From Pacificispira sp033344895 (lineage in GTDB: Bacteria; Pseudomonadota; Alphaproteobacteria; UBA8366; Aestuariispiraceae): a DNA stretch of 64,000 nucleotides. The translations under genes and the position numbers were made by a program. The stretch covers positions 4,030,001 through 4,094,000 of the forward strand of contig OZ245920.1 in NCBI GenBank assembly GCA_965229685.1, in the 5' to 3' direction. Each line of letters opens with the position of its first letter. Within the stretch, counting starts at the first letter, position 1. Below the pieces are notes generated by a model. That model worked only from the letters and a program-made list of their open reading frames with translations, ran no database searches and was not told the DNA's origin. Shown piece by piece: positions 32,949-42,388 of this stretch.

Positions 32949-34742
32949 CTAGTTTCCGACAGTTTCTGCAAACAATCGGTTAATTTCTGCTTCTAAAGAT
33001 GCGCGTTCAGCCGATTCCGGCGGCAGCGCCGCCAGGGCACGCGCGAAATAGCTGCGTGCGTCGTCCATATTCCCGCTACGATAGTCATTCAGCCCGAGGA
33101 ACCAGAGGGCCTCGATATTGCCGGGGGCGAGGCGCTCGACACGCCGCATCAGGGCGACGCTTTCCGGGGTCTGCTGCTCACCGGCCTGGGCCCGCAGGAT
33201 CCGGGCCCGGTCGATCAGGATATCGGTATCGTTGGGCGCCAGTTCCGACGCCCGCGACAGCGCGGCACCGGCCTCGTCCAGCCGTCCAAGCACCGTGTAG
33301 GACCGCCCCAACATGATCCAGCCCTGCAGGTCGTCCGGGTTGTCCTCCAGACGCGCGGCCAGACTGCCGACCATGCCTTCGATCATCGCACGCCGGTCCT
33401 CCGCGGACATTTCCTCGGCAGCGGCAATATCGTCCGCGCTCGGCCCGCGGGGTTCCGAACCGGACGCTCGCGCGGTGCTCGGCGCCTCAAGGCCCAGCTC
33501 ATCCGCCAGCGCCATCAGTTGACGCATCGGGAAGGGAGCCGCGGCAAACGTCCTCGCCGCCTGGTTCAGGGCCTCCTGCGCCCCGTCGCGATCCCCCAGT
33601 ACGACGCGCGACCGCACGAGGCGCAGCCAGCCGTCGAAGTCGGATGGATCATCCGCCAGCCGTACAGCCAGGCCATCGACCATGCCCTGGATCATCTCCC
33701 GGCGTTCGCCCTCGGTCATGTCGGCCGCGGCCGCCATGTCCTCCGGGGTCGGTCCCCCGGAGTTACGGGCAACCGTATCGGCCAGGGACGGATTGGTCGC
33801 CGCGCCCGCCAGCAGCAGCTCTTCCAGGTCCACCCCCATGTCGGCCGCCAGTTCCTCGGCGCGCTGACGCACGACGCCGGCCCAGGTCGCATCCGGCCCG
33901 GCACGGTTCAATAGGCCGACCCAGCGGTTCAACGCATCCTTCAACCGGCCCTGCTGACGGTCATATTCGCCGACATAGAAATGCGCCCGCGGATCGTCCG
34001 GCGTCAGGTCCAGCACCTTGTAGAAGGTCTTCGCGGCGGTATCGCTGACATCGCCATCGGACCAGAAAACCAGCGCCTCGCCATAGGCGGAGTTCAGCGC
34101 GGCATCGTCCGGGAAACTCTTCAACGCCTCCTGATAGGCGGCAGCGGCCCTGGCGTAGTTGCCGCGCATCATCTCCGTTCGGCCCAGAAGCGACCAGTCC
34201 TCCGGCGCTCCGTCGCCGGATTCCAGGCGTTCCGTCAGCCGCGCCGCCATTTCGTCCAGGCTGCCGGCTTCGGTTTCCGCCTGCCCGGCCTGTACACCCG
34301 TCATGGCGTTGTCCCGTCCGGGCACCGACTGGGCCAGTTGCCGTTCGGCCTGGCGCAGGGCGAGCGGCATGTCCGGATTGGCCGGATCGCCATTGCGCAG
34401 ATACAGCAGCACCGTCAGCGCAAGCGCGCCCGCGATCAGCGCGGCCGCGACCGTCTGGACACCGGACCCGGTGGCCTTGGCCGCAGTCGCGCCGGAGCCG
34501 GCGCGTTTATCCGCCGCCAGCAGCCGCCGGCCGATCTCGACCCGGCTGGCCTCGGCTTCCTCGGCAGTGATCCGGCCGCGCTCCAAATCGCGCTCGATCT
34601 CCCGCAATTGGGATTTGTAGACGGTCACATCATAGGCGGCGGCATCGGCCTCCGTATCCTGAGGGAGGTCGCGCAGCAGCGGGCGCAGAATCGCGTATCC
34701 GGCCGCACAGGTGGCCAGGGCGGCAAAAACCCAGAAGATCAT
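32949..34742 (-). CDS. ccmI: Cytochrome c maturation protein CcmI
   Basis: 597-aa membrane-anchored apocytochrome chaperone. Two N-terminal hydrophobic segments (about residues 1–20 and 98–115) flank a cytoplasmic leucine-rich loop with YKSQLREIERDLERGRI, the usual CcmI signature. The periplasmic part carries many TPR motifs (LLGRTEMMRGNYARAAAAY, LGRSYTVLGRLDEAGAAL) that hold the apocytochrome C-terminus. Two similar long blocks, around EDMAAAADMTEGERREMIQ and AAEEMSAEDRRAMIEGMVG, indicate an internal duplication. It is the last gene of the ccm operon and overlaps ccmH by 4 bp. Confidence 0.95.
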   Translation of the reverse strand: MIFWVFAALATCAAGYAILRPLLRDLPQDTEADAAAYDVTVYKSQLREIERDLERGRITAEEAEASRVEIGRRLLAADKRAGSGATAAKATGSGVQTVAAALIAGALALTVLLYLRNGDPANPDMPLALRQAERQLAQSVPGRDNAMTGVQAGQAETEAGSLDEMAARLTERLESGDGAPEDWSLLGRTEMMRGNYARAAAAYQEALKSFPDDAALNSAYGEALVFWSDGDVSDTAAKTFYKVLDLTPDDPRAHFYVGEYDRQQGRLKDALNRWVGLLNRAGPDATWAGVVRQRAEELAADMGVDLEELLLAGAATNPSLADTVARNSGGPTPEDMAAAADMTEGERREMIQGMVDGLAVRLADDPSDFDGWLRLVRSRVVLGDRDGAQEALNQAARTFAAAPFPMRQLMALADELGLEAPSTARASGSEPRGPSADDIAAAEEMSAEDRRAMIEGMVGSLAARLEDNPDDLQGWIMLGRSYTVLGRLDEAGAALSRASELAPNDTDILIDRARILRAQAGEQQTPESVALMRRVERLAPGNIEALWFLGLNDYRSGNMDDARSYFARALAALPPESAERASLEAEINRLFAETVGN

Positions 34743-35263
34743 GCCCGCGTTCCCCCGGTCTCGTCGTCATCGGCCAGAAGCGCATCGATCCGTCGGCGCT
34801 CTTCCGCGCTCAAGCCACCCGCCCGGGCGGTATCCGCGCCGGCCGGTGCAACTGGCGTTCGACCGCGGAACCAGACCAGCACCGCGACCGCGCCAATCGC
34901 CACGAACAGGAAGGGCCCGCCCCAGAGCAACACGGTCCCAAGCTTGAGCGGCGGGGTCAGCAGCACATATTCGCCGTAACGGTCGACCAGATACTGTTTG
35001 ACCTCGGCATTGCTGTCGCCGGCGACCAGCCGCTCACGCACGATGATGCGCAGATCGCGCGCCAGATCGGCATTGGAATCGTCGATCGACTCGTTCTGGC
35101 AGACCAGGCAGCGAATATCCTTCGATATCTCCCTGGCGCGTGCTTCCAGCCCCGGATCGTCCAGCATCTCGTCCGGCAGCACTGCCGTACCGGGCGTTGC
35201 GGCCAGCAGGCCAAGTGCCAGCAAACCGGACAGGGCGAGAATCAGCGTGTGGCGGCGCTTCAT
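34739..35263 (-). CDS. ccmH: Cytochrome c maturation protein CcmH (thioredoxin-like reductase)
   Basis: 174-aa membrane-anchored periplasmic protein that reduces the apocytochrome CXXCH disulfide. The signature is DIRCLVCQNESIDDSNA with the redox pair CLVC. An N-terminal signal/anchor and a C-terminal hydrophobic helix (TVLLWGGPFLFVAIGAVAVLV) frame it. It starts at 35263, overlapping the ccmG stop by 4 bp; an upstream open frame to 35398 is not needed. This is the short, alphaproteobacterial CcmH with CcmI separate. Confidence 0.95.
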   Translation of the reverse strand: MKRRHTLILALSGLLALGLLAATPGTAVLPDEMLDDPGLEARAREISKDIRCLVCQNESIDDSNADLARDLRIIVRERLVAGDSNAEVKQYLVDRYGEYVLLTPPLKLGTVLLWGGPFLFVAIGAVAVLVWFRGRTPVAPAGADTARAGGLSAEERRRIDALLADDDETGGTRA

Positions 35264-35841
35264 TGAGCCCTCATCGCGTTGATCCGGGGCAGGAATTCTT
35301 CCTCCAGAAGGCGTGGCGTGACCGGTCCGACATATTTGTAGACCACTTCCCCTTTCGGACTGATCAGAAAGGTTTCCGGATACCCGTAAACCCCCCATTC
35401 GATCCCGGCCCGTCCCTCCGGGTCATAACCGATCCGGGCATAGGGATCGCCCAGTTCCTCCAGCCAGGCAATCGCCGCATCCCGGCGATCCTTGCTGTTC
35501 AGGCCATATACCGGAACGCCGTGGTCCCGGGCCAGCGCGGTGATCAGCGGATGTTCGACGCGACAGGGTACGCACCAGGAGGCGAAGACATTGACCAGGA
35601 TCGGTTCCCCGCCGAAATTCTGCGGACCGAAACCGGGCTTGTCCCCCTTCAGCGGCGGCAGTTCTACCGCCGGGACCGGCTCGCCGATCAGTGCGGAGGG
35701 AACGATGCTGGGATCCCGGCCGCCGATCAGCTGATAGGCAAAGACCGCCAGCAGGCCTGAAAAGACCAGTAGCGGCAGCAGTCCCAGCCACCAACGCCGT
35801 TTCGGGCGCGCGCTTTCCGATACGTTCATCTCATCGCTCAT
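35260..35841 (-). CDS. ccmG: Thiol:disulfide interchange protein CcmG (DsbE)
   Basis: 193-aa periplasmic thioredoxin-like protein tethered by an N-terminal helix (GLLPLLVFSGLLAVFAYQL). The active site is WCVPCRVEHP, the acidic CcmG variant of the thioredoxin motif. It passes reductant from CcdA/DsbD to CcmH and apocytochrome c. It is followed by ccmH with a 4-bp overlap and preceded by ccmF with a 10-bp gap. Confidence 0.95.
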   Translation of the reverse strand: MSDEMNVSESARPKRRWWLGLLPLLVFSGLLAVFAYQLIGGRDPSIVPSALIGEPVPAVELPPLKGDKPGFGPQNFGGEPILVNVFASWCVPCRVEHPLITALARDHGVPVYGLNSKDRRDAAIAWLEELGDPYARIGYDPEGRAGIEWGVYGYPETFLISPKGEVVYKYVGPVTPRLLEEEFLPRINAMRAQ

Positions 35842-35851
35842 CGCGAACCCC

Positions 35852-37852
35852 TCATTCTGCCGGCTGCGCGGTGCCGTCCGACGGGGCGGCGCTGCGTTTC
35901 GGCGCGCCCACGCGCAGCCGTCGGTCGCTGAGCGACAGGAACCCGCCCAGCACCATCAGTGTCGACCCGATCCAGAGCCAGGGCACCAGCGGCTTGAAAT
36001 AGAGCCGCACGGTAAACCGGCCCTGTCCCGCCGGATCGCCCAGGACCGCATAGAGATCGTACCAGAAGGTCGAGCGAATGGCGGCTTCGGTCGTGACCTG
36101 CCCGTTCGACACATATTGCCGGTTTTCGGATTGCAGAACGACCGGTTCCGCCCCCTTCGACCCCGCCGGAACGACGGAAAAAGTCCCGCGCTCGGCATTG
36201 TAGTTCGGTCCCGGCACATCGCGGACGGAAGTCAGGGTGAAATCGAAACCGCCGACCTCCACCGTCTGACCGATGGTAACCGCCTCGATTTTCTCCTGCG
36301 TCAGGAGCGACGCACCGGTTGCACCGGCGATCACCACGGCCACGCCCAGATGGGCCGCGGTCATGCCCCATGCGGCCCGGCTCAGGCTGCCCAGGCGGCG
36401 CAGGGCCTGCCCCGGTTTCACGGCGCGGGTCGGGCGGCATTTCCGGTACAGCTCGGTCATCACGGCGGCGATCAGCCAGGCGGAAAGTGCAAGGCCCAGA
36501 AGGGCGATTGCCGCCTGACCCCAGACCACGATGCCCGCGACGACGGTCACCGCAACGGTGAAGACGAAGGCGACGCGAAGTATCCTCAGGGCGGGCGCCA
36601 GATCCGCCCGCTTCCAGGGCAGCAGGGGCCCGACGCCCAGCGCCACGAAGAGCGGCGCCATGATCGGCACGAAGGTCGCGTTGAAGAACGGCGGCCCGAC
36701 GGAAATCTTGTCATCCGTCGCCAGCTCCAGAAACAGCGGGTAGAGTGTGCCCAGAAGCACCGTCGCGGCCGCCGTCGTCAGCAGCAGGTTGTTCAGTACC
36801 AGGGCCCCTTCCCGGCTGATCGGGCGGAACAGGCCGCCGCCCGTCAGCATCGGCGCGCGCCAGGCGTAGAGCGTGAAGGAGCCGCCGATGGCGACCGCCA
36901 GCAGGGCGAGGATGAAGACGCCGCGTTCCGGATCGCTGGCAAAGGCGTGAACCGATGTCAGCACCCCCGAACGCACCAGGAAGGTGCCGATCAGGCTGAG
37001 CGAGAATCCTATGATCGCCAGAAGGATGGTCCAGCTCTTCAGCGTGTCGCGCTTCTCCACGACAATGGCCGAATGCAGCAGCGCGGTCGCGACCAGCCAG
37101 GGCATGAAACTTGCATTTTCGACCGGGTCCCAGAACCAGAAGCCGCCCCAGCCCAGCTCGTAATAGGCCCACCAGCTGCCCAGGGCGATGCCGCCGGTCA
37201 GGAAGGCCCAGGCCAGCAATGTCCAGGGCCGGACCCAACGCGCCCAGGCCGCATCGACCTTGCCTTCGATCAGGGCGGCACAGGCAAAGGAAAACACGAT
37301 CGAAAGCCCGACATAGCCGATGTAGAGCATCGGCGGGTGGAAGGCGAGGCCGGGATCCTGCAGCAGAGGATTTAGGTCGCGCCCTTCCAGCGGCGCGGGA
37401 AAGATGCGTTCGAACGGGTTGGAGGTCAGCAGCATGAACAGCAGGAAACCGACCGTGATCAGGGCCTGGATCGACAGGGTCCGTGCCTTCAGGCCCGGCG
37501 GCAGATTGCCGCCGAAGACTGAGACCAGCGCCCCGAACAGCGCCATCACCGCAACCCAGAGCAGCAGCGAGCCTTCGTGATTTCCCCAGGCTCCGGACAC
37601 CTTGTAGAGCAGCGGTTTCAGCGAATGGGAGTTCTGGACGACGTTCAGGACCGAGAAATCGGATGTCACATAGGCATGGATCAGGGCGAGAAAGGCGAAG
37701 AGCAGCAGGCCGAACTGGGCCAGCGACGCCGGGCCCGCCACCGCCATCAGGCGTCCATCCCCCCGGGCCGCGCCCAGCATCGGAACAGTCGACTGGATCA
37801 GCGCCACGCCGAGCGCGAGGGTCAATACATAATGGCCCAGTTCCGCGATCAT
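35852..37852 (-). CDS. ccmF: Haem lyase CcmF
   Basis: 666-aa polytopic inner-membrane protein that attaches haem to apocytochrome c with CcmH and CcmI. The tryptophan-rich WWD motif is in GWGGFWFWDPVENASFMPW. The periplasmic loop and conserved His ligands flank it (for example KPLLYKVSGAWGNHEGS near residue 85). The length is normal for the family. It sits between ccmE (21 bp upstream) and ccmG. Confidence 0.97.
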   Translation of the reverse strand: MIAELGHYVLTLALGVALIQSTVPMLGAARGDGRLMAVAGPASLAQFGLLLFAFLALIHAYVTSDFSVLNVVQNSHSLKPLLYKVSGAWGNHEGSLLLWVAVMALFGALVSVFGGNLPPGLKARTLSIQALITVGFLLFMLLTSNPFERIFPAPLEGRDLNPLLQDPGLAFHPPMLYIGYVGLSIVFSFACAALIEGKVDAAWARWVRPWTLLAWAFLTGGIALGSWWAYYELGWGGFWFWDPVENASFMPWLVATALLHSAIVVEKRDTLKSWTILLAIIGFSLSLIGTFLVRSGVLTSVHAFASDPERGVFILALLAVAIGGSFTLYAWRAPMLTGGGLFRPISREGALVLNNLLLTTAAATVLLGTLYPLFLELATDDKISVGPPFFNATFVPIMAPLFVALGVGPLLPWKRADLAPALRILRVAFVFTVAVTVVAGIVVWGQAAIALLGLALSAWLIAAVMTELYRKCRPTRAVKPGQALRRLGSLSRAAWGMTAAHLGVAVVIAGATGASLLTQEKIEAVTIGQTVEVGGFDFTLTSVRDVPGPNYNAERGTFSVVPAGSKGAEPVVLQSENRQYVSNGQVTTEAAIRSTFWYDLYAVLGDPAGQGRFTVRLYFKPLVPWLWIGSTLMVLGGFLSLSDRRLRVGAPKRSAAPSDGTAQPAE

Positions 37853-37873
37853 CTGTCTCGCTCCCCTCTGTCC

Positions 37874-38407
37874 TCAGCCCTTGCAGGGATTGGCGCCCGA
37901 CGCCGCATCGGATGACGTCACGGCCTGGGTTTCACCCTCCTGCCAGGTGCCGGCCCGCTTCATCGCCTCGACAGCTTCGGCCGGCATGTAGGTCTCGTCA
38001 TGTTTGGCCAGAACCTCCTGCGCCCGAAACGCCCGGCCGGCGCCGTCCAGCTGACCCAGGGCGACAACGCCCTGCCCGTCCCGGAACAAGCTGGGCAGCA
38101 GACCCTGATAGGTAACGGTGACGCTGTTGGCGCCATCCGTCACGACAAATTCCCGGGTTACGCCGTCGTCGCGGATCCGGCAGCTGCCGATTTCGACCAG
38201 CCCCCCGATCCGGAAGGTCGCGCCTTCAGGCACCTTGCCCTCGACGACCTCCGTCGGGCCGAAGAACAGGTTCACGTTGCTTTGCAGCGCAGTCAGCGTC
38301 AGGGCGGTCGCCGCACCGAGGAAGGCCACGCCGCAAATCACCAGGATCAGGCGCATCCGCTTGCGCTGTGCGGCCGGAGACCGCCGTCTTGCACCGATAT
38401 CGCTCAT
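37874..38407 (-). CDS. ccmE: Haem chaperone CcmE
   Basis: 177-aa membrane-anchored periplasmic OB-fold protein that binds haem covalently and delivers it to CcmF. The haem-binding His136 and Tyr140 lie in VLAKHDETYMP. One N-terminal helix (LILVICGVAFLGAATALTL) anchors it. Its ATG overlaps the ccmD stop by 4 bp. Confidence 0.96.
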   Translation of the reverse strand: MSDIGARRRSPAAQRKRMRLILVICGVAFLGAATALTLTALQSNVNLFFGPTEVVEGKVPEGATFRIGGLVEIGSCRIRDDGVTREFVVTDGANSVTVTYQGLLPSLFRDGQGVVALGQLDGAGRAFRAQEVLAKHDETYMPAEAVEAMKRAGTWQEGETQAVTSSDAASGANPCKG

Positions 38408-38595
38408 CTATCCCCCGGTGCACCGCGCCGCGTGCGGCTGCCCTGCAGCAGATCCAGATCGCGCTGCCGCGCCCGCAGACGGCGCAGGGTCTGGACTGCC
38501 AGCCCCAGCATCAGCGCAAAACAGACACCATAGGACCCCCAAACATAGAGGCCCGTTCCGTCCATTTGCCAGAATTCAGACAGCGTCTCGAACAT
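38404..38595 (-). CDS. ccmD: Haem exporter accessory protein CcmD
   Basis: 63-aa single-span membrane protein. The N-terminal MDGTGLYVWGSYGVCFALML matches CcmD, with a basic cytoplasmic tail (RRLRARQRD). It helps release holo-CcmE from the CcmABC complex. It lies between ccmC (15-bp gap) and ccmE (4-bp overlap), the normal position. Confidence 0.92.
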   Translation of the reverse strand: MFETLSEFWQMDGTGLYVWGSYGVCFALMLGLAVQTLRRLRARQRDLDLLQGSRTRRGAPGDR

Positions 38596-38610
38596 CGTCT
38601 TTCATCCGCC

Positions 38611-39426
38611 TCAAGTGCCGCGCAGCTCGGCACGCAGGCCAGCGCGCAAGGCCCGCAGCCGCACCACCGCGAATTCGCCACGCAGCCGAAGGATCAGCAA
38701 CGCAAGGAAGGCCAGGGTAAACCCGGCCAGCATCAACATCAGCGGCAGCAGCATTTCCGGTGGCAGGTCGCCGCCCTGCTGCGCCGCCGCCGCCGCCAGA
38801 TCGGCCGGCAGGTTTTCCGCCTGCACCACGGCTTCCGGCTCCCCGAAGATGGCACCCATGAGGTCGCCCGCCAGGGTCGATTTCTGATGCAGCGTATTGA
38901 AGAAATAGACTGAAAACTTGATCAGCGGAATGTTCACCACGCCCACCAGGGCCAGGATCGCCGCCGGTTTGTCGCCGCGCGCCGGATCGTCGAAGGCATT
39001 GGCCAATGCCAGATAGCCGAAATACAGGAACAGCAGGATCAGCATCGATGTCAGGCGGGCGTCCCAGACCCAGTAGGTGCCCCATGTCGGACGGCCCCAC
39101 AGAGATCCCGTCACCAGACAGATGATGCAGAAGACACAGCCGATCGGCGCCGCAGATCGGGCGAGCAGGTCGCCCAGCGGGTGTTTCCAGATCAGGAAAC
39201 TGGCACTGCCCAGCGCCATGACGACATAGGCTGCCTGCGCCAGGAACGCGGTGGGAACATGGATATACATGATCCGGACGGTTTCGCCCTGCTGGAAATC
39301 CGGCGGCGACGCGTAGAGGCCGAAATACAGCCCGGCGGCCAGCGCAGGCAGGCACAGGGCGACGATCCAGGGCAGCGCCCTGTCCGCCACGCGCATGAAC
39401 TGGCCCGGATTCGCGAACCGATGCAT
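38611..39426 (-). CDS. ccmC: Haem exporter membrane protein CcmC
   Basis: 271-aa inner-membrane protein with six hydrophobic segments and the WWD motif WGTYWVWDARLTSMLILL. Conserved His residues lie in MYIHVPTAFLAQ and ITCHOOSE-free loops such as LHQKSTLAG. It loads haem onto CcmE. The ATG at 39426 is used; Met at residue 11 is an alternative and the upstream frame to 39474 is unsupported. A 129-bp gap separates it from ccmB, the only sizeable gap in the ccm operon. Confidence 0.95.
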   Translation of the reverse strand: MHRFANPGQFMRVADRALPWIVALCLPALAAGLYFGLYASPPDFQQGETVRIMYIHVPTAFLAQAAYVVMALGSASFLIWKHPLGDLLARSAAPIGCVFCIICLVTGSLWGRPTWGTYWVWDARLTSMLILLFLYFGYLALANAFDDPARGDKPAAILALVGVVNIPLIKFSVYFFNTLHQKSTLAGDLMGAIFGEPEAVVQAENLPADLAAAAAQQGGDLPPEMLLPLMLMLAGFTLAFLALLILRLRGEFAVVRLRALRAGLRAELRGT

Positions 39427-39555
39427 CCTGTTCGATCCCGTCACGCCTGTCTCAACCCCGCCGGACGGGGTCATCCGGCCATTTCCTACACGCTATGGCC
39501 GTTTCGTGCACGTTGATTTGGCTCAAAGATTTGCCTTTGACCAGTGCCGCACCCG

Positions 39556-40224
39556 CTATCCCTCGACCCCGTGACGAACCGCCGCGGCGGCGGCGAGCGG
39601 GGCCAGAGGGATCGCTGCCGCCAGGATCGCCGCGAGATAGAGGAAATGCGGCTGCGGCGAGACGCTGGTCAGAACCGCGTCGACGGCGGTCACACCGAAA
39701 ATCAGGATCGGAATGTAGAGGGGCAGGACCAGCAGGGCGATCAGCAGACCGGCCCGGCGCGCACCGAGGCTGAGCGCCGCGCCGACGGCACCGATCAGGC
39801 TGAGGCTCGGCGTGCCGATGGCCAGCCCGGCGAGCAGGACCGGATAGCCCTGCGGCGGCAGGTTGAGCAGGATGCCGATCAACGGCGCAACGGCAATCAG
39901 CGGCAATCCCGTCGTCAGCCAGTGGGCCAGGGTCTTGGCCAGAACGACCAGCGTCAGGGGCGTCGGGGACAGGGCCATCTGTTCCAGGCTGCCATCGGCC
40001 AGATCCTGCTGGAACAGGCGGTCCAGCGACAGCATGACGGACAGCAGCGCCAGAACCCAGATCACGCCGGGCGCGATCCGGGCCAGGGTTTCCGGTGCCG
40101 GGCCGACGCCGAAGGGAAACAGCGACGCGGCAATGACGAAGAAACCCAGAACCAGCGCCAGATCGGCACTCTGACGCACCGCCAGCAGCAGGTCGCGGAC
40201 CAGAACCGCCCGGAATCCCGTCAT
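39556..40224 (-). CDS. ccmB: Haem exporter permease CcmB
   Basis: 222-aa inner-membrane ABC permease with six hydrophobic segments. Segments such as VRDLLLAVRQSADLALVLGFF at the N-terminus (basic start, then helix 1), LFQQDLADGSLEQMALSP and LLVLPLYIPILIFG are typical of CcmB. With CcmA it forms the transporter that drives release of haem-loaded CcmE. It overlaps ccmA by 4 bp. Confidence 0.95.
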   Translation of the reverse strand: MTGFRAVLVRDLLLAVRQSADLALVLGFFVIAASLFPFGVGPAPETLARIAPGVIWVLALLSVMLSLDRLFQQDLADGSLEQMALSPTPLTLVVLAKTLAHWLTTGLPLIAVAPLIGILLNLPPQGYPVLLAGLAIGTPSLSLIGAVGAALSLGARRAGLLIALLVLPLYIPILIFGVTAVDAVLTSVSPQPHFLYLAAILAAAIPLAPLAAAAAVRHGVEG

Positions 40225-40865
40225 GCCGGCACCGCCGCGCCGCGCGGCGCATAATCACCAAGGTCGAGGGTCTCGCCGTCAGGCAGAATGAATTCGATAT
40301 GCGTCGACAGGACCACCGCGCCGCCCTTTCGACGGTGCGCCCCGACCAGTGCCTCCACGGCGCGGACCGACACGGTATCCAGTCCGACGGTCGGCTCGTC
40401 CAGCAACCAGACATCCGCATCCGTGACCAGAAGCCGGGCCAGCGACAGACGGCGGCGTTGTCCCGACGACAGAACGGCGCCCCGCGTATCGGCCAGATGG
40501 GTCAGGTCGAGCGCCGCCAGGGCCTCTTCCAGCCGGGAAGTCCGGTCAGTCCCGGCAAGATCGGCCCAGAACCGCAGGCTCTCCCGCACGGTCAGAGTCG
40601 GTTTCACCGGGTCTGCATGGCCGATATAGGCTATTCGGCTCCGATGGGAATCCGGGTCTTCCGATGCCGCGCGGCCATCCAGGAGAAGGTCGCCATCGAA
40701 CGGCTCGAGCAACCCCGCCAGCACACGCAGCAGGCTGGACTTTCCACTGCCGTTCGGGCCGGTCAGGAGGAGGGCACCGCCGGGATGCAGCGAGAAGGAC
40801 AGGTCTTCAAAGACCAGTTTCTGGCCGCGCAGACAGGTCAGCCGATGCGCCGTGAGTATTGCCAT
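40221..40865 (-). CDS. ccmA: Haem exporter ATP-binding protein CcmA
   Basis: 214-aa ABC ATPase. Walker A is GPNGSGKSSLLR, the signature is LSSGQRRRLSLAR, and Walker B is DVWLLDEPTVGLD. It powers CcmB/CcmC for release of holo-CcmE. The ATG at 40865 (MAILTAHRLTC) is the family start, although the frame opens at 40877. It is the first gene of the ccmABCDEFGHI operon; the promoter presumably lies in the 82-bp gap before it, or transcription continues from the OmpA-like gene. Confidence 0.96.
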   Translation of the reverse strand: MAILTAHRLTCLRGQKLVFEDLSFSLHPGGALLLTGPNGSGKSSLLRVLAGLLEPFDGDLLLDGRAASEDPDSHRSRIAYIGHADPVKPTLTVRESLRFWADLAGTDRTSRLEEALAALDLTHLADTRGAVLSSGQRRRLSLARLLVTDADVWLLDEPTVGLDTVSVRAVEALVGAHRRKGGAVVLSTHIEFILPDGETLDLGDYAPRGAAVPA

Positions 40866-40947
40866 GACGCTTTCCATGCGGCGCGAACCAGTGGCCCGTC
40901 AAGCGCCATGCGCGATACCGAACAGAGAATTTCCGGGACCAACCCGA

Positions 40948-42084
40948 TCATTCGAGCAGGATTTCGACCCGTCGGTTCTTGGGCTCCCGCACGCCGTCGG
41001 CCGTGGCGACCATCGGCTCTTCCTCCCCGCGGGCAAAGGTCACGATGCCCGTCGCGGGCAGCCCCAGTTCGACCAGCATGGACCGGACCCGGTCAGCCCG
41101 CCGCTCGGACAGTCCCATATTGTATTTCTGGGTGCCCGAAGTGTCTGCGTGGCCGGTCAGGATGATGCGCGCGACCTTGCCTTCGCTGGCATAACCGGCC
41201 GCCTGGCGCAGGATCGCTTCCGTCGCCGGGGTCAGTTCCGCCTTGTCCCAATCGAAATAGACGATGAAGTTCCGCGTGATCTCCGGTTCCGGCGCGGGCG
41301 GCGGGGCCGGCGGCGGAGGGGGAGGCGGCGGTGGAGGCGGTGGCGGCGGAGCAGCAGCGATTTCCGGTTCAGGCGCTGGCGCGGGTTCGACCGCCGACTG
41401 CATCGGGACGGGCTCCGGCTCCGGTTCGGGACGCGACTTTCCGACCGGGAAGGTGTAGCGCAGACCGACCGTGAAGAGGTGGTTGTAGTATTCCGACCGG
41501 GAACGGACACCGTTCGCCGTGTTGACCTCGACCTCCGGCACGGCCAGGAAATTGTACTGGCCGGTCAGTTCGACATTGTCGTGCAGGTCGAAGGACACGC
41601 CCGCAATGGCCTGCAAGGCGAGGTTCGGATCGGCGTAATCGTCGATCGACGACGTTCCGCCGGCGGTCGTGACCGGCGAGACGTTCTTGTAATTGAGATA
41701 GGCCACCCCGGCCCCGACCCCGAGATAGGGCGAGAATCCGTCGGCTTCGAAGTCGTAAAGGCCGTTGATGATCATCGTCCAGGCATCGACGTCACCCGTC
41801 GCATTGCCCGCGCTGATGTTTTCCACCTGGCTGGTGCGATAGCCGATTTCCAGCTCGGACCGCCAACCCTCTTCGTATTTGAACCCGATCGTGCCCAGCG
41901 CACCCGGACCGCCGGAATGTTCGATCGACTGGTTGGTGTTCGGGACATCCAGATCCTGTTCGTGCGGAATGTTGTATCCCGCACCGATGCCGATGTAGTA
42001 CCCGTCGTCGCGCGCCGTGGCCGCGCCAATGCCCAGCGCGGTCGCCGAGGCCGTCGCGGCGGAAATGAGGATCAGGCGATTCAT
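40948..42084 (-). CDS. OmpA-family outer membrane protein with polyproline hinge
   Basis: 378-aa protein: a signal peptide (to about residue 25), an eight-strand porin-like beta barrel (about 26–205, YYIGIGAGYNIPHEQ, ending LFTVGLRYTF), a hinge of about 14 consecutive Pro plus Pro/Glu/Ala repeats, and a C-terminal OmpA domain that binds peptidoglycan (YFDWDKAELTP, ILTGHADTSGTQKYN, LSERRADRVRSML, KNRRVEI). It probably links the outer membrane to the cell wall. GAGGCGGAC precedes the ATG. It is divergent from ahcY across a 304-bp gap. Confidence 0.93.
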   Translation of the reverse strand: MNRLILISAATASATALGIGAATARDDGYYIGIGAGYNIPHEQDLDVPNTNQSIEHSGGPGALGTIGFKYEEGWRSELEIGYRTSQVENISAGNATGDVDAWTMIINGLYDFEADGFSPYLGVGAGVAYLNYKNVSPVTTAGGTSSIDDYADPNLALQAIAGVSFDLHDNVELTGQYNFLAVPEVEVNTANGVRSRSEYYNHLFTVGLRYTFPVGKSRPEPEPEPVPMQSAVEPAPAPEPEIAAAPPPPPPPPPPPPPPAPPPAPEPEITRNFIVYFDWDKAELTPATEAILRQAAGYASEGKVARIILTGHADTSGTQKYNMGLSERRADRVRSMLVELGLPATGIVTFARGEEEPMVATADGVREPKNRRVEILLE

Positions 42085-42388
42085 GTCCGCCTCACGTTGT
42101 TCCAGTTATTTCGATGGGCATACCAGATACTGACAAGATATGCCCTTTCTCTCCTATTCATACTTTCTGTAGTGATTTGCCCAGTATGTCGACATCAAAT
42201 TTCCTTTAAATACTAGGGGTGGTGCGAAGATTTGCCATCTGGCCCCGGTTTGCGGGGAATCGCCTGCCGAGCCCGGCGCGCCTTGCCCGGCTGCACTTGC
42301 GCTGCTATATGCCCGCGGATTGCGGATTCCGCGCAATAGCGGACGCGTCATCCCAGTGTCCGTTCCGAAACGTGAAAGGGTGAAGACC
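42085..42388. other. 304-bp intergenic region between the OmpA-like gene and ahcY
   Basis: No credible coding sequence. The 42110–42225 part is clearly more AT-rich than its surroundings and probably holds both divergent promoters, but no −35/−10 pair can be fixed. I looked for an S-adenosylhomocysteine riboswitch before ahcY and do not see its conserved core. A small inverted repeat (ATTGCG with CGCAAT, 7-nt loop) occurs near 42322–42340. Confidence 0.5.

Noticed and set aside
42085..42388. S-adenosylhomocysteine riboswitch upstream of ahcY
   Set aside because: The conserved core of the riboswitch could not be found by eye. A covariance-model search would be decisive.
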